A DNA stretch of 64,000 bases from Lutibacter citreus. Lineage in GTDB: Bacteria > Bacteroidota > Bacteroidia > Flavobacteriales > Flavobacteriaceae. Positions 18,388-27,358 of the stretch are shown piece after piece (the first letter of the stretch is position 1; each line of letters opens with the position of its first letter). A program made the position numbers and the translations under genes. The notes under the pieces are model-generated. The model saw nothing but the letters and a program-made list of their open reading frames with translations. It was not told the origin of the DNA and did no database searches. The stretch spans positions 682,001-746,000 of the forward strand of contig NZ_QEIH01000001.1 of the NCBI RefSeq assembly GCF_003260195.1, read 5' to 3'.

Positions 18388-21300
18388 TTATTTTTTGTAA
18401 TGTTTTTTATACTGAATAAAGGCAAAAATTGATAGAACAGATACAACCAAAATTGCATAATAAACAAATGTAGGAGTTATTGCTTTATCTCCACTAGCAT
18501 AAGAATGCAACCCAGAAAGGTAAAAGTTAACACCAAAATAGGTCATTAAAATAGATGCAAATGCAGCAACAGATGCAACATTAAAAATAAACCGTCCTCT
18601 TAATCCAGGAACTAATCTTAGGTGTAAAACAAAAGCATAAATCATAATACTTATTAATGCCCAAGTTTCTTTTGGATCCCAACCCCAGTATCTACCCCAA
18701 CTTTCATTAGCCCACTGACCACCTAAAAAGTTACCAATAGTAAGCATTATTAAACCAACGGTGATAGACATTTCGTTAATTATAGTTATTTCCTTAATCA
18801 TTAAACCAACTTTAGCTTTATTTTTTGAAGTAGTTAAAATCATAAGAATTAATGCAATTAATCCTAAAATCATACCTAAGGCAAACGGACCGTAACTAGC
18901 TACAATTATAGCAACATGGATCATTAACCAATAAGAATTTAATACCGGTTGAAGATTTGCAATTTCAGGATCCATCCAATTCCAATGTGCAACCATTAAA
19001 ATAAATGCCGTTAAAAAAGCAGTTGCAGCAATTGTCATAGAAGATTTTCTTCCAAAAATTAATCCAAAAAGCATTGTTGCCCAACCAACATAAATCATAG
19101 ATTCATAAGCGTTACTCCAAGGTGCGTGACCACTAACTATCCAACGTGCTATTAAACCACCAGTATGCATTATAAATAAGCCTATAATAATAGCAATACT
19201 CCCTTTTATTAAATAGTTGATTGTTTTATTGTTGTTGAAAATTTGAAATATTACAAAGAAAAACATTAAAGTACCTATGTACATATAGTAACTAAAGAGC
19301 TTTTTAAATACATCGTATTTATTATATGCAATTTCTAATTCAATTTTATCATCTGAAGGATAAACACGACTTCCAAATTTCTTTTGAAAATCAGACAATC
19401 CTTTTAATAATTGATTGGCGGTTGTATAATCATTAGATTTTGAAGCTTCTGAAAGTGTTTGAACGTATATTGGTAATAATTGACGAACAAATAAAGAGTC
19501 TTGTCCTTTAAAATGAGCGTCATTTAATTTGTTTTGCGAAACCCAAGTGTTTTTTGGGTCATTTGGAATAGGGAATATTCGTAAGATATCTCCCGTTATT
19601 GCAGAGTAGAATAAGTTCACTCTTCTGTCTACATTTATAATATCTTTTTCAAACTTACTTTTAATATTACTTTTCTGAGCTTTTTGTTGATACTCTGAAA
19701 TTTTATACATTCCTTTAGTATCAAAAAAGTTAGCTAGTGTAGCAAATTTTTGTTCGTGAGGAATTCCAATAATATCTCTTAATTTAGTATTTCCTTTTTC
19801 AACATAGATAATAGGAACTTGAAACCATAATCGTGGATTTTGTTGAATAGATAAAAATACTTGAGAAGCATTCATATCATTATAGGTGTCATCTTTACTT
19901 ACTTTTCTCAATAATTGAGAAGCGTAGGTATGCACTGGTTTCATTCTCCCTCCGGCATCCTGAATAATTATTTTACTAAATGCTTCAGCATGATTTGCAT
20001 CAATAACATTGGCAACCAAAGCAGAGTCAATTTGTGTTGCTGTTAAATTATGATTATGTTGTTGAGAAAAACTTACTGATGAAATAAGAAGTAATATTAA
20101 AATAGCAATTGAACTCTTTTTCTTTCTCATTTTTTGAAGACTTTTTCTTAATGAGTCAAAACGAGTGTTTTTCATAAATATTATTAAAATAAGACATGTA
20201 TAAAGTAAGAAATAACCAATATAAGTTATTAGGGTTCCCCAAAAATCGTGATTTACAGAAAGATGTGTTTCTTCATATTCAGAGGTAATATTGTAACTAG
20301 ATTGAAAGAATTTATACCCTTTATAATCTAAAATATGATTCATGAAAATTCTAAAATCAAAAGTTTCACTAGGGTCAATTACAGTAATTTCACTAGCAAA
20401 AGACATGGCACTTTCTGAACCTGGATAATTATCTAATTGAAAATCGTTTAGTTTTATACTAAAAGGTAATTCCATTTGTTTTGAACCATAACTCATATTG
20501 AAATTTAAATTTCCAACAGAAAATTGTGTTGCTGGTTGAATTGCAAATTTACCTCCATTAAGTTTAATATGTTTGGTTTCATTTCCAACGGAAACATCAA
20601 AATTTAATTGAGCTAAAGAATTTTGATCTTTGTCACCAGAAACAGTTTTGTAACTTCCTTTCACTGGGTTTTTAGGAATTACAAATTGTAAACCAGCTAA
20701 ATTATGAACTGCTAATATTGAAAAATCTTGTACAGAATCTTTGGTGATTGAACCCTGAAAGCTATCTGCCATTCTAAAGAAATTTCCATCTACGGCCGAT
20801 TTTATTTTTAGTTTATTATCAATAAAATTAAAGTCAACTGTGTTTATTGTTGGAGCATCAAATCCTACCAAAACACCATGAACTAATTCAGATGTACCTT
20901 TTTTAATATAATGGTTATGTCTTCCGCCATTACTAGATTCAACAAAAAGAATGTATTCTTCTCCATTTTCACTTTCTTCAAAAACGTCTGAAGCATTTGG
21001 TATGTAATTAGTTAACTTTACAGAAACATCAGTTCCTTTAAAGTCTGTTTTATAATTATATGAGTTGTTTCCTAAGGCAGATAGTAAAATTGGGTGTTGA
21101 ACAGGTGTTTTTTGTTCTTTCCCGTCATTTATAGTAATACTAATATAGTTTTTTTCAGAAAGAAATTTATTAGTTGCAGTGCCTTCTTTAATTGGCATTA
21201 TTCCTTCATAACTAATATACCTTGTTATTCCAGCACCTATTATAATTAATAAAAAAGCTAAATGAAAAGATAAAACAACAAGCTTCTCTTTTCTAAATAG

Positions 21301-21507
21301 TTTATATTTAAAAATATTACCAAAGAAATTTAAAACAAAAAGTAGCATAATTCCTTCAAACCACCAAGTGTTGTAAACTAAAGCCTTTGAAGTTTCAGTA
21401 CCGTAATCATTTTCAATAAAAGTTGCTACTCCCATTGCAATTGCAAATACAAGAAACAAAACGGCCATTAATCTGGTTGAATAAATAAGTTTAAGAAATT
21501 TGTTCAT
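18388..21507 (-). CDS. ccsBA: CcsBA, fused cytochrome c synthetase (ResB-CcsA)
   Basis: A 1039-residue fusion. The ResB/CcsB-like half (about 1-440) has four membrane segments and a large periplasmic domain. A linker with a further hydrophobic segment leads to the CcsA half (about 720-1039) with the heme-handling WWD-type segment WANESWGRYWGWDPKETWAL and conserved histidines (MHTGG, HAPWSN, MIHV). System II synthetases export heme and attach it to CxxCH motifs. Clients in this window include NorC and the cytochrome tail of NirK. Promoter at 21541-21548. Confidence 0.92.
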   Translation of the reverse strand: MNKFLKLIYSTRLMAVLFLVFAIAMGVATFIENDYGTETSKALVYNTWWFEGIMLLFVLNFFGNIFKYKLFRKEKLVVLSFHLAFLLIIIGAGITRYISYEGIMPIKEGTATNKFLSEKNYISITINDGKEQKTPVQHPILLSALGNNSYNYKTDFKGTDVSVKLTNYIPNASDVFEESENGEEYILFVESSNGGRHNHYIKKGTSELVHGVLVGFDAPTINTVDFNFIDNKLKIKSAVDGNFFRMADSFQGSITKDSVQDFSILAVHNLAGLQFVIPKNPVKGSYKTVSGDKDQNSLAQLNFDVSVGNETKHIKLNGGKFAIQPATQFSVGNLNFNMSYGSKQMELPFSIKLNDFQLDNYPGSESAMSFASEITVIDPSETFDFRIFMNHILDYKGYKFFQSSYNITSEYEETHLSVNHDFWGTLITYIGYFLLYTCLILIIFMKNTRFDSLRKSLQKMRKKKSSIAILILLLISSVSFSQQHNHNLTATQIDSALVANVIDANHAEAFSKIIIQDAGGRMKPVHTYASQLLRKVSKDDTYNDMNASQVFLSIQQNPRLWFQVPIIYVEKGNTKLRDIIGIPHEQKFATLANFFDTKGMYKISEYQQKAQKSNIKSKFEKDIINVDRRVNLFYSAITGDILRIFPIPNDPKNTWVSQNKLNDAHFKGQDSLFVRQLLPIYVQTLSEASKSNDYTTANQLLKGLSDFQKKFGSRVYPSDDKIELEIAYNKYDVFKKLFSYYMYIGTLMFFFVIFQIFNNNKTINYLIKGSIAIIIGLFIMHTGGLIARWIVSGHAPWSNAYESMIYVGWATMLFGLIFGRKSSMTIAATAFLTAFILMVAHWNWMDPEIANLQPVLNSYWLMIHVAIIVASYGPFALGMILGLIALILMILTTSKNKAKVGLMIKEITIINEMSITVGLIMLTIGNFLGGQWANESWGRYWGWDPKETWALISIMIYAFVLHLRLVPGLRGRFIFNVASVAAFASILMTYFGVNFYLSGLHSYASGDKAITPTFVYYAILVVSVLSIFAFIQYKKHYKK

Positions 21508-21540
21508 TTCAATTGTTTAATCGTTAAAATAAATATTTTG

Positions 21541-21548
21541 CAAAAATA
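21541..21548 (-). promoter_or_regulatory. -7 promoter element TATTTTTG of ccsBA
   Basis: Exact consensus on the minus strand, 33 bases before the ccsBA ATG. Confidence 0.6.
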
Positions 21549-21704
21549 GTGATAAATGTCAGATAATGGTCTTATTAACTAATTTTAACTTGTTTAAAAT
21601 TTTGTTTTAAGTAGAATTGTAACCTTTATTGTTAATATTGATGATTGTAGCATATAATATGGAATAAATATATCTGAAAAATAGATAATTTTAAGAAATG
21701 TTTA

Positions 21705-21712
21705 TAAATTTG
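21705..21712 (+). promoter_or_regulatory. -7 promoter element TAAATTTG of tnaA
   Basis: Exact consensus 145 bases before the tnaA ATG, giving an untranslated leader of roughly 140 bases that holds a 21-codon reading frame. The rest of the 350-base divergent region (21549-21704) shows no feature. Confidence 0.55.
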
Positions 21713-21732
21713 TATAGAGTGACTTACTAAAT

Positions 21733-21798
21733 ATGAAAGCATATACTAATATAAACCTATTTTTAAATATAAAGCGACCTGAATGCTTTATTAAATAG
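21733..21798 (+). CDS. Possible 21-residue leader peptide before tnaA
   Basis: ATG at 21733 and stop at 21796-21798, encoding MKAYTNINLFLNIKRPECFIK within the predicted tnaA leader. The position recalls TnaC of enterobacteria, whose arrest peptide induces tryptophanase. However, it has no tryptophan, so the known TnaC mechanism does not apply. It may be a chance frame. Confidence 0.2.
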   Translation: MKAYTNINLFLNIKRPECFIK

Positions 21799-21857
21799 TT
21801 TCTTCACATTAATTAGTATCAATTTTATTAGGCTTTTTAAATTAAAAATTATATTTC

Positions 21858-23234
21858 ATGGAATTACCATATGCAGAACCGTATAAAATTAAAATGATTG
21901 AACATATAAAACGTTCAACAAAAAATCAACGCTTAAAATGGATTAAAAAAGCTCATTACAACCTCTTTAACTTAGCATCTGAAAATGTATTTATTGATTT
22001 GTTAACAGATTCAGGAACTGGAGCAATGAGCGATAGACAGTGGGCTGAAATGATGGTTGGAGATGAAAGTTATGCAGGGTCATCATCTTTTAAAAAACTT
22101 AAAAAAACAGTTAGAAAAATAACAGGTTTTAAATATTTTTTGCCAACTCACCAAGGTAGAGCAGCTGAGAATGTATTATTTTCGGCTATGGTGAAAGAAG
22201 GTGATGTTGTTCCTGGAAATTCACATTTTGATACAACAAAAGGACATATAGAATTTAGAAAAGCTTCAGCTATTGATTGTACTATTGATGAAGCTTTTGA
22301 CACATCAAATATGCACCCTTTTAAAGGGAATATTGATATAAATAAATTGGAAGTAGTTTTTAAAAAATACCCAAAAGAAAGAATTCCGTTTGTTATTTTA
22401 ACAATTACTTGTAATAGTGCTGGAGGACAACCAGTTTCAATTAAAAATATTTCTGAAGTATCTAAATTGTGTAAACAATACGATATACCATTATATTTTG
22501 ACGCAGCTCGTTTTTCAGAAAATGCTTACTTCATAAAAAAAAGAGAAGTAGGCTATGAAAACAAAACAATAAAGGAAATTGTAAAAGAAGTTTTTTCATA
22601 TGGTGATGGAATGACTATGAGTGCAAAAAAGGATGGTCTTGTAAATATGGGAGGCTTTATAGCTTTAAATAATAAAAAAGTATATAAAGAAGCTACTGTT
22701 TTTAATATAATGTTTGAAGGTTTTATAACTTATGGAGGAATGAACGGTAGAGATATGGGAGCGTTAGCTGTAGGTTTAGAAGAATCTACGGAATTTAATT
22801 ATTTAGAGAGTAGGGTAGAGCAAATAGCATATTTAGGGGAAAAGTTAGTTGAATATGGGGTGCCGGTTCAGCAACCGTTTGGTGGTCATGCTATCTTTTT
22901 AGACGCAAATAAATTTGTACCAACAATTCCAAGAGAAGAATTTCGAGCTCAAGCTTTAGCTTTGGAGTTATATGTTGTTGGAGGGATTAGAGGTGTAGAA
23001 ATTGGAACGATATTAGCAGATAGAGATCCTATTACTCGTGAAAACAGATATCCAGAATTGGAACTGGTAAGATTAGCTGTTCCAAGACGTACTTATACAA
23101 ATAATCATATGGATTACGTTGCAGCAACATTAAAGATGATTTATAATACAAGGGAAGAAGCAAAATCTGGGTATAAAATTATTAATGAAGCACCAATAAT
23201 GAGACATTTTACAATTGAATTTGATAAAATATAA
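21858..23234 (+). CDS. tnaA: Tryptophanase (tryptophan indole-lyase)
   Basis: A 458-residue PLP enzyme that cleaves tryptophan to indole, pyruvate and ammonia. The fold-type I beta-eliminating lyase signature is clear: DLLTDSGTGAMSDRQWAEMMVGDESYAGS, FLPTHQGRAAENVLF, and MSAKKDGLVNMGG with the PLP lysine probably K258. Tyrosine phenol-lyase is the close relative, so tryptophan specificity is likely but not proven. The long leader suggests regulated expression. Indole production could serve signalling or nitrogen recovery. Confidence 0.9.
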   Translation: MELPYAEPYKIKMIEHIKRSTKNQRLKWIKKAHYNLFNLASENVFIDLLTDSGTGAMSDRQWAEMMVGDESYAGSSSFKKLKKTVRKITGFKYFLPTHQGRAAENVLFSAMVKEGDVVPGNSHFDTTKGHIEFRKASAIDCTIDEAFDTSNMHPFKGNIDINKLEVVFKKYPKERIPFVILTITCNSAGGQPVSIKNISEVSKLCKQYDIPLYFDAARFSENAYFIKKREVGYENKTIKEIVKEVFSYGDGMTMSAKKDGLVNMGGFIALNNKKVYKEATVFNIMFEGFITYGGMNGRDMGALAVGLEESTEFNYLESRVEQIAYLGEKLVEYGVPVQQPFGGHAIFLDANKFVPTIPREEFRAQALALELYVVGGIRGVEIGTILADRDPITRENRYPELELVRLAVPRRTYTNNHMDYVAATLKMIYNTREEAKSGYKIINEAPIMRHFTIEFDKI

Positions 23235-23293
23235 TACTTATTTATCTTTTTTTGTTAATTTTACAGCATTGAAATTGAAAAATAAGTGTTATG

Positions 23294-23761
23294 ATGTTAT
23301 CTAGGGCAAGTAAATATGCAATTTTGTCAACTTTATTTTTGGCAGAACATGTAGAAGAAAAGAAAAAAATTAGTGTAAAAGTTATTGCAGAAACTATAGA
23401 TGTTCCTAGTCCTTTTTTGGCTAAATTGTTTCAACAGTTGGTAAAAGGGAAAATAATTTCGTCTACAAAAGGACCAAATGGAGGTTTTTACTTAACAAAG
23501 AGTAATCAAAAGAAATCTGTTTTAGATATTATTGAAAATATTGATGGCTTAAACAGGCTAAATGAATGTTTTTTGGGTTTAAATGAGTGTGATGGGGCAA
23601 ACCCTTGTCCAGTTCATTTTATTGTAGAACCATTTAAACAAAGTATTTTAGGAAAGTTTAGAGATAAAACTATCATGGAGTTTTCTGAAGAGATTGTAGC
23701 TCAAGGTCGTAAATTAACACTGAAAGATATTATTCCTGGAGAAATAAAAGACTCTAAATAG
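23294..23761 (+). CDS. Rrf2-family Fe-S regulator, NsrR-like
   Basis: A protein of about 155 residues with the Rrf2 winged helix at its N terminus (MLSRASKYAILSTLFLAEH; VPSPFLAKLFQQLVKGKII; STKGPNGGFYL). Three cysteines follow in NECFLGLNECDGANPC, at 93, 100 and 106 counted from the first ATG. This is nearly the cluster spacing of NsrR, the NO-sensing [4Fe-4S] repressor. It sits 119 bases upstream of norC, so NO sensing for the island is a reasonable inference, but IscR- or RsrR-like roles remain possible. Two ATGs lie in tandem at 23291 and 23294; the second was chosen because family proteins begin M-L-S. Confidence 0.85.
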   Translation: MLSRASKYAILSTLFLAEHVEEKKKISVKVIAETIDVPSPFLAKLFQQLVKGKIISSTKGPNGGFYLTKSNQKKSVLDIIENIDGLNRLNECFLGLNECDGANPCPVHFIVEPFKQSILGKFRDKTIMEFSEEIVAQGRKLTLKDIIPGEIKDSK

Positions 23762-23770
23762 TTTTTATAA

Positions 23771-23782
23771 TGACATTTGTCA
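23771..23782. promoter_or_regulatory. Palindrome TGACATTTGTCA upstream of norC
   Basis: Half-sites TGACA/TGTCA centred at 23776.5, about 41 bases before the predicted start of norC transcription. This matches class II sites of CRP/FNR-family regulators such as HcpR, NnrR and DNR, whose cores are TTGAC/GTCAA-like. The same core recurs before the porin and mdh. Confidence 0.7.
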
Positions 23783-23806
23783 TTTGTTTGTAAAATTAAA
23801 TATTTA

Positions 23807-23814
23807 TATATTTG
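23807..23814 (+). promoter_or_regulatory. -7 promoter element TATATTTG of norCB
   Basis: Exact consensus, with TTTG runs at 23783-23786 and 23787-23790 as -33 candidates (20 or 16 bases spacing). The leader starts with a small hairpin AAAGG/CCTTT (23822-23840). Confidence 0.7.
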
Positions 23815-23880
23815 CATCTATAAAGGATAAAAAGACCTTTTAATATTATGTAATAATATAACAACTAAACAAACAAACAA

Positions 23881-24360
23881 ATGTTATCTAAAAAACAAGC
23901 AAGAGCATTCTTTTTAGGTGGAACATTAGTAACATTCCTTATTTTCATAGGACTTACTATTTTTTCGCTTTCAAAAGATGTTGATCAAACAAACCACGAG
24001 AATATTACTCCTGCTGTGGTAAGGGGGAAAGAAATTTGGGAAACTAATAATTGTATGGGCTGCCATACTATATTAGGAGAAGGAGGTTACTATGCTCCTG
24101 AATTAACAAAAGTTATTGATCGTTTAAACTTAAAGTACAACGGACAAGGAGAACAAGTTATTAAAAGTATTTTAATGTCTGAAGGACCTTGGCAACCCAA
24201 TGGTAGAAAAATGGTGGCTTACGGAATGACAGAAGCCGAAGCTTCTGATGTAGTAGCTTTTTTCAAATGGATAGGTGAAATTGATTTAAACGGTTTTGGT
24301 GACGTAGTAGGTGTAGATAGAAAAATATCTCCATTAGCAAAAGATAAAAATAACAAATAA
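23881..24360 (+). CDS. norC: Nitric oxide reductase subunit C (membrane cytochrome c)
   Basis: The 159-residue electron-entry subunit of cytochrome c-type nitric oxide reductase. It has one N-terminal membrane anchor (about 10-30) and a periplasmic heme c site C58-M-G-C61-H62 followed by TILGEGGYYAPELT, as in NorC. Methionines in the segment RKMVAYGMTE are candidates for the axial ligand. It passes electrons to NorB, encoded 11 bases downstream. Heme attachment would need CcsBA. It is preceded by a TGACA palindrome and a strong -7 box and starts the norCB unit. Confidence 0.95.
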   Translation: MLSKKQARAFFLGGTLVTFLIFIGLTIFSLSKDVDQTNHENITPAVVRGKEIWETNNCMGCHTILGEGGYYAPELTKVIDRLNLKYNGQGEQVIKSILMSEGPWQPNGRKMVAYGMTEAEASDVVAFFKWIGEIDLNGFGDVVGVDRKISPLAKDKNNK

Positions 24361-24371
24361 GAAAAGACATT

Positions 24372-25709
24372 ATGAAATATAAATCACAAAAAGTAGCCTA
24401 TTGGTTTTTTGCCCTTTCAATGTTATTGTTTGGTTTGCAAATAGTTTACGGTTTTATTATGGGTTTTGCACATGCCGGATATGACGGGTTACATGAAATT
24501 ATACCTTTTAACACTGCAAAAGCAGTACATTTAAATCTTCTAGTAGTTTGGTTACTATCTGGTTTTATGGGAGCAGCTTATTATATTATTCCTGAAGAGT
24601 CTCAGCGAGAATTGGTAAGTGTTAAATTAGCTTATGTTCAATTAATTAGTTTAGCATTAGTAGGTGTTGCTGCAATTATTGGTTTTCACTTTAATATTTG
24701 GGAAGGACGTAAATTTTTAGAAATACCTAGAGGTCTTGATTACCTAGTAGTAGTTAATGTGCTTTTATTTTTAGGAATAATTTTATTAACCTTATTTAAA
24801 TCAAAACGAAGAACTACAACATCATTGGTACTTTCAATGGGGCTTTTATTTGCTGCATTGTTATACTTACCAGGTATGTTACCTTTTGATAGCCAAGTAA
24901 CAGATTCATTTTTCAGATGGTGGGTAGTTCACTTATGGGTAGAAGGTGTTTGGGAATTAATTATGGGTGGTATTTTATCATTCTTATTAATAAAATTAAC
25001 TGGTGTAGATAGAGAAGTTATTGAAAAATGGTTATATGTAATTGTTGGTTTAACTTTCTTATCGGGAGTTTTAGGAACAGGACATCACTATTACTATATT
25101 GGTGTAAATAAAATTTGGTTAGTTGTTGGTGGTATATTCTCAGCATTAGAGCCTTTAGCATTTTTAGCAATGGCATTATTTGCTGTAAATATGTACAGAA
25201 AAGGTGAGAAAAAACACCCAAATAAATTAGCCTTATATTGGACTCTTGGAGCTGCAATTGTATCTTTTGTTGGTGCAGGATTGTTAGGTTTTGCACATAC
25301 ATTACCTCAAACAAATTTATACACACACGGTACTTTAGTTACAGCAATGCATGGACATTTAGCATTTTGGGGAGCGTATGCAATGATAGTTTTAGCTATT
25401 ATTAGTTATAGTTTACCAAATATGACAGGGAGAAAATTATACGATAGTACAATAGGAAGAATGGCTTTCTGGTTTTCAAATATTGGAATGATCGGTATGA
25501 CGGTTGCTTTTGGTGTAGCGGGTGTTGCACAGGTGTATTTAGAGCGTATTATGAAAATAGACTTTATGGAAGTACAAAAATTAACCGAAGTTCATTTTAT
25601 GGTTTTAATTGTTTGTGCTACGTTATTTACAACAGGTGTTATTTTATACATGATAGATTTTTACAAGCACGGTACACCAACCGATGAAGCTTTAGAGATT
25701 CATAATTAG
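24372..25709 (+). CDS. norB: Nitric oxide reductase subunit B
   Basis: The 445-residue catalytic subunit, a heme-copper oxidase relative that reduces two NO to N2O at the membrane. About twelve hydrophobic segments. Expected ligands are present and spaced as in Pseudomonas NorB: H53 and H329 for heme b, H327 for heme b3, H187, H238 and H239 for the non-heme iron, and E191 and E195 near it (HLWVEGVWE; TGHHYYY; MHGHL). It lacks the N-terminal quinol-oxidase extension of qNor, in keeping with a separate NorC. Followed by a structured 187-base gap before nirK. Confidence 0.96.
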   Translation: MKYKSQKVAYWFFALSMLLFGLQIVYGFIMGFAHAGYDGLHEIIPFNTAKAVHLNLLVVWLLSGFMGAAYYIIPEESQRELVSVKLAYVQLISLALVGVAAIIGFHFNIWEGRKFLEIPRGLDYLVVVNVLLFLGIILLTLFKSKRRTTTSLVLSMGLLFAALLYLPGMLPFDSQVTDSFFRWWVVHLWVEGVWELIMGGILSFLLIKLTGVDREVIEKWLYVIVGLTFLSGVLGTGHHYYYIGVNKIWLVVGGIFSALEPLAFLAMALFAVNMYRKGEKKHPNKLALYWTLGAAIVSFVGAGLLGFAHTLPQTNLYTHGTLVTAMHGHLAFWGAYAMIVLAIISYSLPNMTGRKLYDSTIGRMAFWFSNIGMIGMTVAFGVAGVAQVYLERIMKIDFMEVQKLTEVHFMVLIVCATLFTTGVILYMIDFYKHGTPTDEALEIHN

Positions 25710-25728
25710 ATATTTTATAGATTGATAT

Positions 25729-25779
25729 CCAGAGTTTAAATTAATGTGTAGGTCTCTACATTATAAATGAAGACTCTGG
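25729..25779 (+). promoter_or_regulatory. Two-tier hairpin between norB and nirK
   Basis: Outer arms CCAGAGT / ACTCTGG enclose an inner stem TAATG(TG)TAG / CTACATTA with a four-base loop. There is no T run directly after it, so it is more likely an mRNA-processing or stability element than a simple terminator. No good -7 element precedes nirK, so nirK may depend on read-through from norB. Confidence 0.4.
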
Positions 25780-25896
25780 TTATTTTAAATTTAAGTCCTG
25801 AATTTGGGATTTAATTTCTCCATTTTTTTTCAAATATTATAAACTCAAAATTTTAATATATTTTGAAAAATGAAACTATAACTAAAACTCAAAAAA

Positions 25897-27348
25897 ATGA
25901 AAAAACTAAACAAACTAACTAGCACAATTTTATTAGTGCTAGTGCTACTTGTAGTCTCGAGTTGTTCTAAATCAGAAAAAAAGAAAATTGTTGATTCTTC
26001 AAAAATACAGGTGTCTGGAACAATGGATGCCGAATTAACAGCTCCGCCTTTTGTACCATCTCCGGTTGGTGATAGACCTGCAAAAAAATTAATTGTTAAT
26101 TTGGAGATATTGGAACAAGAAGGAACAATGACTGATGGTGTAAAATATATGTATTGGACTTTTGGAGGTTCTGTTCCTGGAAGTTTTATTAGAACAAGAG
26201 TTGGGGATGAAGTAGAATTTACATTATCAAATCACCCAGATAATAAATTACCACATAATATAGATTTACATGCGGTAACTGGCCCTGGTGGAGGTGCAAC
26301 TTCTTCATTTGTAGCACCAGGTCACGAAAAAACATTTTCTTTTAAAACATTAAACCCAGGATTGTTTGTATACCATTGTGCAACAGCACCTGTAGGTATG
26401 CATATTGCTAATGGAATGTATGGTTTAATTTTAGTAGAACCAGAAGGAGGTTTATCTAAAGTAGATAAGGAATACTACATTATGCAAGGTGATTTTTATA
26501 CAAAAGGAGAAAATGGAGAGCCAGGTTTACAACAGTTCGATATGCAAAAAGCAGTTGATGAAGATGCTGATTATGTTGTTTTTAACGGATCTGTTGGGGC
26601 ATTAACTGGTGATAATGCAATAACTGCAAATGTTGGCGAAACAGTTCGTTTATATATAGGAAATGGTGGTCCAAATTTAACTTCATCTTTCCATGTTATT
26701 GGTGAAATTTTCGACAGAGTTCATATTGAAGGAGGTTCATCTATTAATACAAATGTACAAACAACCTCAATACCGTCAGGTGGTGCAGCAATTGTAGAGT
26801 TTAAAGTTGAAGTTCCTGGAACATTTATTTTGGTTGATCACGCTATTTTTAGAGCCTTTAATAAAGGTGCTTTAGGAATGCTAAAAGTAAAAGGAGAAGA
26901 AGACAAACAACTTTATTCTGGTGTAAAACAAGAAGGAATTTATAATCCTGAAGGTGGAACTATACAAACAATGCCAAATGGAGCTGATAAAAAAGAAGTT
27001 AACCCAAATAAATCGTTAGCTCAAAAAATTGAATCAGGAAGCCAAATTTATACAAAAACTTGTTTTGCTTGTCACCAAGCAAATGGAGAAGGTATTGCAA
27101 ATGCATTTCCTCCTTTAGCAAATTCAGATTATTTAAATGCAGATGTAAAACGAGCAATAGGTATTGTATTACACGGTAAAACAGGTGAAATTACTGTAAA
27201 TGGAGCTAAATATAACAGTGTTATGACTAAACAAACGTTAACTGATGATGAAGTTGCTGATGTATTAACCTATGTTTACAATTCTTGGGGAAATAACAAA
27301 ACCGAAGTTACTCCAATGATGGTTACTGAAGTTAAAAATTCTCACTAA
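25897..27348 (+). CDS. nirK: Copper nitrite reductase with C-terminal cytochrome c domain
   Basis: A 483-residue lipoprotein (lipobox VVSSC at 19-23). Two cupredoxin domains carry type 1 copper ligands H120, C161, H169 and M174, type 2 ligands H125, H160 and H315, and the catalytic residues D123 and H266. It therefore looks fully active in reducing nitrite to NO. A C-terminal cytochrome c domain (about 375-465) has C389-F-A-C392-H393 and a likely axial M443, allowing direct electron delivery. Fused NirK-cytochrome forms are known in several phyla. NO would be consumed by NorBC next door. Confidence 0.95.
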   Translation: MKKLNKLTSTILLVLVLLVVSSCSKSEKKKIVDSSKIQVSGTMDAELTAPPFVPSPVGDRPAKKLIVNLEILEQEGTMTDGVKYMYWTFGGSVPGSFIRTRVGDEVEFTLSNHPDNKLPHNIDLHAVTGPGGGATSSFVAPGHEKTFSFKTLNPGLFVYHCATAPVGMHIANGMYGLILVEPEGGLSKVDKEYYIMQGDFYTKGENGEPGLQQFDMQKAVDEDADYVVFNGSVGALTGDNAITANVGETVRLYIGNGGPNLTSSFHVIGEIFDRVHIEGGSSINTNVQTTSIPSGGAAIVEFKVEVPGTFILVDHAIFRAFNKGALGMLKVKGEEDKQLYSGVKQEGIYNPEGGTIQTMPNGADKKEVNPNKSLAQKIESGSQIYTKTCFACHQANGEGIANAFPPLANSDYLNADVKRAIGIVLHGKTGEITVNGAKYNSVMTKQTLTDDEVADVLTYVYNSWGNNKTEVTPMMVTEVKNSH

Positions 27349-27358
27349 AATTTATATA

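Noticed and set aside
21733-21798. A true TnaC leader peptide
   Set aside because: It has no tryptophan and no terminal proline; kept only as a low-confidence frame.
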